From positions 1-10,388 of the forward strand of contig CAUABB010000037.1 in NCBI GenBank assembly GCA_958427155.1: 10,388 nucleotides of DNA, in the 5' to 3' direction. The DNA comes from an uncultured Oscillospiraceae bacterium (GTDB lineage Bacteria; Bacillota; Clostridia; Oscillospirales; Ruminococcaceae). A program made the position numbers and the translations under genes. Shown piece after piece: positions 1-5,693 of this stretch; position 1 is the first letter of the stretch; the number at the start of each line of letters is the position of its first letter. The notes beneath the pieces are model-generated. The model was not told the DNA's origin and searched no databases. It saw only the letters and a list, made by a program, of their open reading frames with translations.

Positions 1-411
1 AAGGTTGGGCTACTTTCAAAAAAAATTACTACAATTCCAGGATCTTCCGCTGTTTTTGAATGTGGTGTTGTCAGCTATGCTAACCGAATCAAGCATGAAT
101 TGCTGGGAGTGCGGGAAAAGATGCTGGAACAATACGGCGCAGTCAGCGAACAGGTTGCCACTGCCATGTCGGAGGGCGTACTGCGTTTAAGTGGAGCTGA
201 TATTGGCGTTGGAATTACTGGTATTGCCGGCCCAGACGGTGGAAGTGAGGAAAAACCAGTTGGAACCGTTTATATTTCGGTGGCGGCAAAAGGAAGAGAA
301 ACCCAAACAAAGTTATTTCATCTCGGCTATGGCCGAAAAAACGGAAGAGATTATATTCGCGAACTGTCTGCGATGAATGCGTTGGATATGGTTCGCAGGG
401 TATTACTATAA
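1..411 (+). CDS. cinA: CinA C-terminal domain (nicotinamide-nucleotide amidase), 5'-truncated by the window
   Basis: The frame is open from base 1 to the TAA at 409-411, giving 136 residues with no start, so the gene begins upstream of the window. The sequence matches the C-terminal PncC-type domain of CinA: an IPGSSAVFECGVVSYAN segment near residues 12-28, then the hallmark GITGIAGPDGGSEEKPVG at about 71-88. This domain is known to deamidate nicotinamide mononucleotide to nicotinate mononucleotide in pyridine-nucleotide salvage. Full CinA proteins also carry an N-terminal MoCF-like domain, which cannot be seen here. The name competence/damage-inducible comes from pneumococcus, where cinA sits with recA. 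In the window's first codons the family's usual TGG before the LLS segment reads as KVG; with only the edge visible I would not interpret that. The sortase gene follows after 19 bases, so the genes may be co-transcribed. The family call is secure. Confidence 0.93.
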   Translation, partial: KVGLLSKKITTIPGSSAVFECGVVSYANRIKHELLGVREKMLEQYGAVSEQVATAMSEGVLRLSGADIGVGITGIAGPDGGSEEKPVGTVYISVAAKGRETQTKLFHLGYGRKNGRDYIRELSAMNALDMVRRVLL

Positions 412-430
412 GTCGTAGAAGGAGGGACTT

Positions 431-1408
431 ATGGTGGAGCATACAAAAAAAACCAATTGGTTTTTGCGCCTTTTACGTTGGATTTTTCCGTGGAAAGGCG
501 ATAAGCCAAAACTGGTTGTCATGAAATGTGTTTTTGTGATCTGTATTATTGCCTTTGTAACAAGCGGCTGGCTTTTGGCTGATTATTATATGAAAGATAT
601 GACGGCAAATAATGAGTACCTCAAAGCGCAGTCCCTTATGAGCGGGGGAGATAGTATTCAATCTGATGAAGAGTTGATTCCGATGCCGGAAGGATACCGT
701 GACGAATTCAACGCCCTTTATCAGGTAAACCAGAAACTCTGCGGGTGGTTAAAGATCGGCGGGACTGCGATTGACTATCCGGTTGTCCATCCTGATGATA
801 ATGACTATTATCTTTATCATACCTTTTACGATAGCTATAGCACTGCAGGAGCTCCGTTTTTAGACTACCGTTGTAATTTTACAGAGGAAGGCATGTCCGA
901 TAATACCATCATTTATGGACACAACCTTAACAGTGGTCGCATGTTTCACGATATTGTCAATTATAAGGATGTTTCGTATTATAAAGAACATCCTTTGATC
1001 AGCTATAATACGGTTTATGCAGATTATGACTGGAAAATTATAGGGATGTTTTTTACAAATGCCGATATGTCTTTAGAGGATTCTTTTGCTTATCATATGT
1101 TCATTGATAAACAAAGCGATGACGAATTTTATGAGATTCTCAATGAGGTTATGCAGAGGTCTTTCTTTACCACTGGTGTTGATGTTAACGCCGATGATAA
1201 ATTATTGATGCTTTCCACCTGTGATAATTCATTTGATAACAGCAGGCTGGTTTTGGTTGCGCGGATGGTGCGCCCTGGTGAGAGTAGTGATGTTGATGTT
1301 TCATCTGCGAAGCAGAATGAAAGTCAGTACCTTCCTCAAAATTATATTGACAAAATGGGTGGAATCTACCGCGAATGGGATGATAATTACTCTTTTTACC
1401 GCCCTTAG
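431..1408 (+). CDS. srtB: class B sortase (membrane-anchored cysteine transpeptidase)
   Basis: This 325-residue protein has a basic N-terminus and one membrane segment at about residues 29-51, followed by an extracellular catalytic domain from about 85 to 282. All three sortase active-site residues are visible: His164 in IYGHN, Cys264 in LSTC and Arg272 in NSRLVLVAR. The DYPVVHPDDNDYYLYHTF stretch (about 115-132) is the usual class B entry. Sortases cleave a C-terminal sorting motif on secreted proteins and join them to peptidoglycan or to each other. An acidic tail of roughly 43 residues follows the domain, which is longer than in the classical SrtB. The ATG at 431 is preceded by GAAGGAGGG. 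No protein with a sorting signal is encoded in the window, so the substrate is unknown. The gene lies 21 bases before a secreted SpoIID-domain protein, which lacks an obvious sorting signal. Confidence 0.93.
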   Translation: MVEHTKKTNWFLRLLRWIFPWKGDKPKLVVMKCVFVICIIAFVTSGWLLADYYMKDMTANNEYLKAQSLMSGGDSIQSDEELIPMPEGYRDEFNALYQVNQKLCGWLKIGGTAIDYPVVHPDDNDYYLYHTFYDSYSTAGAPFLDYRCNFTEEGMSDNTIIYGHNLNSGRMFHDIVNYKDVSYYKEHPLISYNTVYADYDWKIIGMFFTNADMSLEDSFAYHMFIDKQSDDEFYEILNEVMQRSFFTTGVDVNADDKLLMLSTCDNSFDNSRLVLVARMVRPGESSDVDVSSAKQNESQYLPQNYIDKMGGIYREWDDNYSFYRP

Positions 1409-1429
1409 GAGAAAAGGAGGATGTAAAAA

Positions 1430-2620
1430 ATGTTGCGGAAGCTCTTAGCCTGTGTGATGGCTGGAATTATTGCATTGTCCGCCTTTACAGTGACGGCCTA
1501 TTTTGCAGCGGATTCGGTGCTGGTAGTTAATCCGGCTGGTCGAAAATCTTCTTCAGGGCAGTTGGGAATGGTAGAGAATGAGGTAGTTGAAATCCCAAGT
1601 GATTTACTGGAACAGTCGGAAAATGAGACTTCCATTTCTTCGGAGAACGACTCTTCTAGTTCCTCTTCGGTCGAATCGTCTGTGATTGTAACGCCTCCTT
1701 CGGTTGTTCCGTCTAATTCGTCTACGGTTGTGATTCCGCCATCTGTTTCGTCACAGCCTTCTTCTGCTTCATCTTCTCCTTCTCACAGCTCGTCGGAGAG
1801 CACTCCTCAGACAGGTGAGACGCTGATTGTGAAAATTTCCGGTGAACCGTCTGTTGGAATTTATGATGTTAACGACATTCTTCCCCGAATTGTTGCGATG
1901 GAAATGAATGATAGTTTCGCTGATGAGGCGCTAAAGGCGCAGGCTGTGGCAACACACAGCTACATAAAATACCAAAATAGTATTGGAATGGCTCCGGTTG
2001 TATATGTGCGGACTCCTTCGGCAAGAATCCGGTCTTTGGTTGAATCGGTTTCCAGCCAAATGATTTATTACGGCGGAAGCGTTATTAACGCGGCGTATAC
2101 CGCCTCAACAGCCGGCCGTACGGAATCCTCCGTGGATGTATGGGGAGGTTATCTGCCTTATCTAGTTTCGGTTGAGAGCGCCTATGATTCATATGACCCA
2201 AACTGGGGCAGTAGAACAGTGTATACGGTTGAACAGGTTAAAAGTATGGTAAAAGAAAATGCCGGAATTGAACTGGAGGGTGATCCTTCAGAATGGTTTA
2301 AGGTTGTTTCTTACACCAGCGGTGGATATAACGGTGACATGACGATAGGCGGTCATAATACTTTTATCAATAATGGAAAAACCTATAAGATTACTGGTCG
2401 GTATGTTCAGACTGTGATCATGAAACAGTCTGGTTTGCCAACTTTAAAGAGCCATAAGTTTGATGTTACAGTCAGCGGTAATCAGATTGTTTTTACCACT
2501 TATGGATATGGACATGGGGTGGGAATGAGCCAGTGGGGCGCCCACTATTATGCGTCAAAGGCGGGCTATACTTATCGCCAGATTTTGACACATTACTATA
2601 CAGGAACCACTGTTAGTTGA
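1430..2620 (+). CDS. secreted SpoIID/LytB-domain protein with Ser/Pro-rich linker (putative peptidoglycan lytic transglycosylase)
   Basis: The 396-residue product starts with a signal peptide or membrane anchor (about 1-28). A low-complexity Ser/Pro/Val/Glu linker covers about residues 62-127, and a SpoIID-type domain follows from about 133 to the end. Domain signatures include IVAMEM with Glu158, which aligns with the catalytic Glu of SpoIID, followed by EALKAQAVATHSY, and the C-terminal GYGHGVGMSQWGA at 359-371. SpoIID itself cleaves glycan strands lacking stem peptides during engulfment in sporulation. This protein is larger because of the linker and may instead be a vegetative or sporulation paralogue, like LytB/amidase enhancers. 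The only cysteine is Cys8 in the signal region, so the cysteine zinc ligands described for clostridial SpoIID are absent. The ATG has a strong AAAGGAGG site 9 bases upstream. The gene is the last of the cinA-sortase group and is followed by a terminator. The spoIID name itself is not justified. Confidence 0.87.
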   Translation: MLRKLLACVMAGIIALSAFTVTAYFAADSVLVVNPAGRKSSSGQLGMVENEVVEIPSDLLEQSENETSISSENDSSSSSSVESSVIVTPPSVVPSNSSTVVIPPSVSSQPSSASSSPSHSSSESTPQTGETLIVKISGEPSVGIYDVNDILPRIVAMEMNDSFADEALKAQAVATHSYIKYQNSIGMAPVVYVRTPSARIRSLVESVSSQMIYYGGSVINAAYTASTAGRTESSVDVWGGYLPYLVSVESAYDSYDPNWGSRTVYTVEQVKSMVKENAGIELEGDPSEWFKVVSYTSGGYNGDMTIGGHNTFINNGKTYKITGRYVQTVIMKQSGLPTLKSHKFDVTVSGNQIVFTTYGYGHGVGMSQWGAHYYASKAGYTYRQILTHYYTGTTVS

Positions 2621-2632
2621 ATTTTAATCCAA

Positions 2633-2658
2633 AGCCCTGCATAACTGCAGGGCTTTTT
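2633..2658 (+). terminator. intrinsic terminator after the SpoIID-domain gene
   Basis: AGCCCTGC (2633-2640) pairs perfectly with GCAGGGCT (2647-2654) around a six-base loop, and five T residues end at 2658. It lies 12 bases after the stop at 2620. The right end overlaps the TAA stop of the convergent minus-strand gene (2657-2659), so the hairpin may serve both strands. On the minus strand the following T-run is only about three bases, so termination there is probably weaker. Confidence 0.88.
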
Positions 2659-2959
2659 AACGTAGAGTGTAAAATTCTAGATATTGTCGTAGGTTTTTAA
2701 TTGCGCGGTTCAACGTCCGCGAAACAGTTGATTTGTTGACCTTTAAAATTTTGGAAATTTCGGGTATTTTTTTATTTTCAAAGAAGTATAGAACTAAGAT
2801 TTCCCGTTGGCGGGAGGTCAGCCTGGAGTCAATTACTAGACGTATAGTATGTTTTAATTGGCGAAGTTGCCGGTTATTATCTTCGGCGTCCTGGCTGTCG
2901 TTGAGTTGGCTGGGGATTAAGGCGTACCCAAGCTGATCCAGAGAAATTTTTCGGTTCAA
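2657..2959 (-). CDS. sigma-70 region 4-like helix-turn-helix protein, 100 residues
   Basis: The protein is 100 residues. A divergent, polar N-terminus (about 1-45) is followed by a C-terminal segment typical of sigma region 4 or related helix-turn-helix regulators. LTSRQREILVLYFFENKKIP (47-66) is the scaffold, and EISKILKVNKSTVSRTLNRA (67-86) is the helix-turn-helix with its recognition helix. There is no region 2, so on its own it cannot be a complete sigma factor. Translation starts at TTG 2957-2959, preceded by AGGAGGG six bases away. The TTG overlaps the TGA of the upstream gene, so the two should be translationally coupled. Known possibilities for such proteins are region-4-only sigma partners (as in the two-part SigO/RsoA system of Bacillus subtilis) or phage late-gene regulators of the ArpU/DUF1492 type. 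The fold is well supported, but the function is not. Confidence 0.82.
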   Translation of the reverse strand: MNRKISLDQLGYALIPSQLNDSQDAEDNNRQLRQLKHTIRLVIDSRLTSRQREILVLYFFENKKIPEISKILKVNKSTVSRTLNRAIKNLRQYLEFYTLR

Positions 2960-3165
2960 AAGTTTCCCTCCTGTTCATCAGCCTTGAAGAAGTAGCAAGC
3001 AGTATCCAAGAGATGGTTGTATTCGTTGAACAGAAAAATAATTCTGTTTTCATACTCTGCTGCCTGAGCTGGAGTTTTTCTTTGAATGGTTCTTAGTAAA
3101 GTGATTTCTTTTCGTAACAGTGTGGCTGCTTTTAAATATTCTTTAATGATTTCATTCGTTTTCAT
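2956..3165 (-). CDS. small helical protein of unknown function, partner of the sigma-like gene
   Basis: I do not recognise a named family. From ATG 3163-3165 the product is 69 residues, charged and almost entirely predicted helical. A first amphipathic helix runs from about 4-29 (EIIKEYLKAATLLRKEITLL) and a second from about 34-60 (EYENRIIFLFNEYNHLLDTA), ending in a short acidic tail. The frame stays open upstream to ATG 3235-3237. That start would lie on the -35 box and before the probable transcription start, so I rejected it; ATG 3163 has AGAGGTG 8 bases upstream. Its TGA overlaps the TTG of the following gene (TTGA, 2956-2959), which implies coupled synthesis at similar levels and perhaps a complex. 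The two-helix pattern faintly recalls the N-terminal half of phage DUF1492/ArpU-like regulators, whose C-terminal half is a region-4-like helix-turn-helix. That resemblance is inference. Confidence 0.72.
   Translation of the reverse strand: MKTNEIIKEYLKAATLLRKEITLLRTIQRKTPAQAAEYENRIIFLFNEYNHLLDTACYFFKADEQEGNF
2966..2972 (-). promoter_or_regulatory. Shine-Dalgarno site that fixes the TTG start of the sigma-like gene
   Basis: Read on the minus strand this is AGGAGGG, a full-strength ribosome site placed six bases before TTG 2957-2959. It lies inside the 3' end of the upstream coding sequence. No ATG or GTG is suitably placed, so TTG is the credible start, and the strong site offsets the weak codon. 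Confidence 0.75.
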
Positions 3166-3186
3166 TAATATACACCTCTTTAAACT

Positions 3187-3199
3187 ACACGATTCGTGT
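3187..3199. promoter_or_regulatory. palindromic operator 1 (ACACGATTCGTGT)
   Basis: This is a perfect 13-base inverted repeat with ACACGA and TCGTGT arms around a single central T. It lies about 4 to 16 bases downstream of the predicted start of the minus-strand transcript. It shares the core ACAC(G/A)AATCGTGTA with operator 2 when read on the minus strand, and the two centres are exactly 30 bases apart, close to three helical turns. The likely binder is the divergent XRE repressor; that assignment is inferred from context. Confidence 0.7.
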
Positions 3200-3208
3200 T
3201 TAAATGAT

Positions 3209-3237
3209 ATTATATCACACAAATCGTGTAATATCAA
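3209..3237 (-). promoter_or_regulatory. near-consensus sigma-A promoter of the 69-residue/sigma-like operon
   Basis: On the minus strand, TTGATA (3237-3232) is followed by a 17-base spacer and a perfect TATAAT (3214-3209). Transcription should begin near 3202, leaving a leader of about 37 bases with the AGAGGTG ribosome site. This is one of the strongest promoters in the window, which fits a promoter normally held off by a repressor. Confidence 0.83.
3217..3229. promoter_or_regulatory. palindromic operator 2, inside the promoter spacer
   Basis: ACACAAATCGTGT is an imperfect copy of operator 1, with one mismatched arm position. It lies entirely within the 17-base spacer between the -35 and -10 boxes of the minus-strand promoter. 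A protein bound here would exclude RNA polymerase, the standard arrangement for repression. The 30-base spacing to operator 1 would allow two repressor dimers to bind cooperatively on one face of the helix. Confidence 0.7.
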
Positions 3238-3253
3238 GTTGTTTTATTAATGT

Positions 3254-3267
3254 TGAACGTTTGTTCG
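3254..3267. promoter_or_regulatory. candidate LexA (SOS/Cheo) box between divergent promoters
   Basis: TGAACGTTTGTTCG contains the intact GAAC-N4-GTTC core. It agrees with the Gram-positive LexA consensus CGAACRNRYGTTYG except for the leading T and one inner position. It lies 7 bases upstream of the -35 box of the XRE gene and 16 bases upstream of the -35 box of the minus-strand operon. LexA bound here could affect either promoter, more probably the nearer XRE promoter. A complete lexA gene is present at 5694-6275. The match to the motif is direct; binding and effect are inferred. Confidence 0.6.
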
Positions 3268-3274
3268 ATAAATC

Positions 3275-3303
3275 TTGAAAATATGGGAATGCTATGATAT
3301 ATT
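3275..3303 (+). promoter_or_regulatory. extended -10 promoter of the XRE repressor gene
   Basis: TTGAAA (3275-3280) is followed by a 17-base spacer and TATATT (3298-3303), with TG at 3295-3296 making an extended -10. The transcript would start near 3310, leaving a leader of only about 12 bases before TTG 3322, or about 3 bases before GTG 3313. A second TATAAT at 3304-3309 has no matching -35 box. Confidence 0.6.
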
Positions 3304-3321
3304 TATAATTGGGTGATAATT

Positions 3322-3669
3322 TTGAATCGTATAAAAATATTACGGAAGGAACGTGGCCTGACACAGGCACAGCTCGCGCAAGAATTGAATATTTCGGCAA
3401 GCTCTGTGGGAATGTATGAACAGGGAAGGCGTGAACCGGATGTCAATATGTGCTTTCGCCTTGCGGAATACTTTGGTGTTTCCATCGATTATATGATGGG
3501 GGGACGGGCTGAAAAGTCGATTGAGTGGAAAGACTTTGTGGAGCGGATAAGACGTGATCTAATGAATTTTGAATGTATTACGGTTGATGGCGTATCTTTA
3601 ACACGGCAAGAGTTAGATAAAGTTATCCAGTTAATTGAGAAAATTTTCATAAAGAAGCAGTGGAAATAA
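3322..3669 (+). CDS. XRE-family (Cro/CI-like) transcriptional repressor
   Basis: The product is 115 residues. An N-terminal Cro/C1-type helix-turn-helix covers about residues 2-60 (NRIKILRKERGLTQAQLAQE, then NISASSVGMYEQGRREPD), with GVSIDYMMG closing the domain. A C-terminal extension of about 50 residues, with a helix over about 93-112, is likely for dimerisation. There is no peptidase or RecA-cleavage domain, so it is not a self-cleaving CI or LexA type. I chose TTG 3322 because GGGTGAT ends 4 bases upstream and the product then begins MNRIKILRKERG, the usual length before this domain. GTG 3313 would add three residues but has almost no leader. It is divergent from the 69-residue/sigma-like operon, whose promoter carries paired palindromes, so it most likely represses that operon. 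A nearby LexA-like box may tie its own expression to DNA damage. ydbS follows after 79 bases. Confidence 0.88.
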   Translation: MNRIKILRKERGLTQAQLAQELNISASSVGMYEQGRREPDVNMCFRLAEYFGVSIDYMMGGRAEKSIEWKDFVERIRRDLMNFECITVDGVSLTRQELDKVIQLIEKIFIKKQWK

Positions 3670-3748
3670 AAGCTACGGCTTATAGGCTTAAAATTTGTAG
3701 AAGAGAATTTGTGTATTGGATAGATGTTGATGAAATAGAGGTGAAACA

Positions 3749-4234
3749 ATGAAAGGAAAACGGATTCCATTTCGTGCGTTATGGTTATGGGAGTTATATG
3801 CAGGCTTGGGGTACGCTTTTCTTCTGCTTTTAATTTATATTTTTTTAGTTCCTTTTACCTGGCTTTGGTTTTGGCTGGTTTCCCTCTTCAGCGGATTGTT
3901 TTTGCTGACGACTCTTGCTTTTTTGCCTGTTTTATACTGGAGAACCCGCTATGAAGTTAATGAAGAACGGATTCAATTTCAAACTGGGGTGCTTTTCAGG
4001 CGGGTGACCGTATTGTTTTGCAAAAATCTTATTGTAGTCAGTTTGTTTCAAACACCCCTTGACAGTTTGTTCCGTTTGGCGTCATTGCGTTGCAGTGGGC
4101 CAGGCGGTGTAGTTACTCTTGGTTATCTCTCAAAAAAAGAGGCAAGTTACTTAAGAGAGGAACTTATGGCAAGAAAACGGTTGAAACCGGTTCGAGAAAT
4201 GACGGTGAGAAATGAAACGGATGCATCTCATTAA
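3749..4234 (+). CDS. ydbS: YdbS-like membrane protein with one bacterial PH domain
   Basis: The 161-residue protein has two hydrophobic membrane segments (about 15-34 and 37-63), then a short bPH2-type PH domain (about 64-140, entered by WRTRYEVNEERIQFQTGVLF) and a basic tail. Size and order match YdbS of Bacillus subtilis (about 160 residues), which is paired with YdbT as here. In B. subtilis the ydbST operon belongs to the SigW envelope-stress regulon and contributes to resistance against antimicrobials made by related bacilli; the biochemical role is unknown. ATG 3749 follows GAGGTG by 5 bases. The end overlaps ydbT by 23 bases, which indicates coupled translation. I see no SigW-type or clear sigma-A promoter in the 79-base gap before it, so it may depend partly on readthrough from the XRE gene. 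Confidence 0.83.
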   Translation: MKGKRIPFRALWLWELYAGLGYAFLLLLIYIFLVPFTWLWFWLVSLFSGLFLLTTLAFLPVLYWRTRYEVNEERIQFQTGVLFRRVTVLFCKNLIVVSLFQTPLDSLFRLASLRCSGPGGVVTLGYLSKKEASYLREELMARKRLKPVREMTVRNETDASH

Positions 4235-5660
4235 TGTGATTGAAAACATATCGGGTTATTTCTGGCTTTTGCTCTTTCCTTTGGTACGAGGTTTTTTTAC
4301 CTTTCGTGGGGGACTGTGGTCATGGCTTAATGGTGTTTGGTTTGATTTGATGATTTTAGCGATTATTTTTGGCCTTGCGTTCCTGCGATGGTGGATGGCG
4401 AGATATGAATTGATGCCGGAAGGAGTACACATTATTTCTGGCATTATGATCAAAAAGGATTTTGTAGTTCCATATCGTCAGTTTGCCACTATTTCGTTGG
4501 TGGCTCCATTTTATTATCGCCCTTTTAAAGTGGGACACCTTTATGTGGATTCTGATGCAGGAAATGCTTGGAAGTATGATTTTGCGTTAACGCTTTCCTA
4601 TCGGGAAGCTGAAGAGATTTTTTACCGCGCTGTCGCACATGGAACGGGCATATCTGATCAAGGACGCCGGACATATCGTTCGAGCGGGCTTTATATTGCG
4701 TTGTTGGCTTTTATTTCGTCCAAAACGTTTACCGGAATGGTTTACACGGCTACTTTACTAATACAAGCAGGAAAGGTAGTTGGCCATGAGTTTGAGACAG
4801 CTTTTTTGCATGGTTTAACCGATCTTGCCAACCAGCTTGCCTTTGGAATTCCACCGGCTGCTGTTTTTTTGGCGCTGGTAGTAATTTTGGGGTGGGGAAT
4901 CTCCTTCCTGATCAATCTTTCTAAGAATTATCGTTTTACCGTGACACGAAAGGAAGGACAGCTTCAATTTTATTCCGGTATTTTTACTAGATATCGCCAT
5001 CGTTTAAATATAAAGAAAGTTAATTTGGTAGAGTCTCGTCAGTCGATTTTTACTAAAATTTTTCATATTCATTCTCTTTTCATTCACTGTTCTGGTTATG
5101 GTAAGGCCAAAAATGAACTTTCTGTTTTATTTCCGGCGGCTAACGAAAAACGAATGGATGAAATCTTAAAGAAGATGATGCCGGAGTGGAAATTTACACC
5201 ACGTCAAATTTTTCCTTCTGGGCGTTCTATTTTCCGTTTTATTCTGGCTCCGATAGGGTTGGGACTGGTAGTCGGCGCGGCAGCCTTTGTGTTTTCGTAT
5301 TTTTTTTCAGAGATGTCGGAACTGATTGTCTTCTTGGGAGTAATGTTTGAGTTGCCCGTACTCTGGTGGATGATTGCACGGGTGATGTCGTTTTTTCATA
5401 CAGGTGTTTCTGAGGACGGAAATGTTTATACGTTGTATTTTTTAAAAGGATTTGGTTTCCACACGGTAGTTGTTCAAAAAGAAAAGATTGTAAAAGTTAA
5501 AATTCGTCAGTCATTTTGGCAGGTTTTTTCAGGCGTTTGTACGGTGTTTATATATACCTGGTCAGAGGGAAAAAAGCGACATGTTATTCCGGCATTGCCA
5601 ATAGAACCAATATATGATCTTTTCCATATTCAGCCGTTCTCAGATGAAAAATATTTGTAA
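4212..5660 (+). CDS. ydbT: YdbT-like membrane protein with three bacterial PH domains
   Basis: The 482-residue protein alternates membrane hairpins with three bPH2-type PH domains. Membrane pairs fall at about 15-33/43-60, 160-185/212-235 and 338-366/368-393. The PH domains fall at about 62-140 (ARYELMPEGVHIISGIMIKK), 238-320 (NYRFTVTRKEGQLQFYSGIF) and 397-472 (TGVSEDGNVYTLYFLKGFGF). B. subtilis YdbT has similar length (about 490) and plan. It probably acts in a membrane complex with YdbS in envelope defence, although no enzymatic activity is known. ATG 4212 lies inside ydbS with GGTGAG very close upstream; ATG 4221 is an alternative start with more usual spacing. lexA begins 33 bases after its stop with no obvious promoter between, so lexA may share this transcript. 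Confidence 0.85.
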   Translation: MKRMHLINVIENISGYFWLLLFPLVRGFFTFRGGLWSWLNGVWFDLMILAIIFGLAFLRWWMARYELMPEGVHIISGIMIKKDFVVPYRQFATISLVAPFYYRPFKVGHLYVDSDAGNAWKYDFALTLSYREAEEIFYRAVAHGTGISDQGRRTYRSSGLYIALLAFISSKTFTGMVYTATLLIQAGKVVGHEFETAFLHGLTDLANQLAFGIPPAAVFLALVVILGWGISFLINLSKNYRFTVTRKEGQLQFYSGIFTRYRHRLNIKKVNLVESRQSIFTKIFHIHSLFIHCSGYGKAKNELSVLFPAANEKRMDEILKKMMPEWKFTPRQIFPSGRSIFRFILAPIGLGLVVGAAAFVFSYFFSEMSELIVFLGVMFELPVLWWMIARVMSFFHTGVSEDGNVYTLYFLKGFGFHTVVVQKEKIVKVKIRQSFWQVFSGVCTVFIYTWSEGKKRHVIPALPIEPIYDLFHIQPFSDEKYL

Positions 5661-5664
5661 AATA

Positions 5665-5678
5665 AGAACGAGTGATCC
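5665..5678. promoter_or_regulatory. degenerate LexA-box-like sequence upstream of lexA
   Basis: AGAACGAGTGATCC matches CGAACRNRYGTTYG except at both outer bases and one T of the right arm (GATC in place of GTTC). It sits 15 bases before the lexA start, just upstream of the ribosome site. lexA genes usually carry their own box, so this could be a weakened autoregulatory site. No -35/-10 pair is evident in the 33-base gap. I hold it at low confidence. Confidence 0.3.
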
Positions 5679-5693
5679 AGAAGGAGGATCTAC

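Noticed and set aside
1655..1820. Possible tandem nucleotide repeat in the Ser/Pro-rich linker
   Set aside because: The codons vary and no fixed repeat unit is kept; it is compositional bias of a flexible linker.
2631..2660. Attachment site or transposon end at the terminator palindrome
   Set aside because: The hairpin is followed by a T-run and placed right after a stop codon, which a terminator explains fully; no direct repeat flanks the module.
3163..3237. Longer form of the 69-residue gene beginning at ATG 3235-3237 (93 residues)
   Set aside because: Its start would sit on the -35 box and before the predicted transcript start, and the added 24 residues cover the operators. The internal ATG 3163-3165 has a good ribosome site.
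2657..3669. Toxin-antitoxin locus
   Set aside because: The XRE protein is divergent rather than paired in one operon with a toxin. The sigma-like protein has a DNA-binding fold, and neither small protein resembles a known toxin family by eye.
3670..3748. Terminator or SigW-type promoter between the XRE gene and ydbS
   Set aside because: The only hairpin is a 4-base stem (AAGC/GCTT) without a T-run, and no convincing -35/-10 pair fits. The TGAAAC just before the ATG is part of the ribosome-site region.
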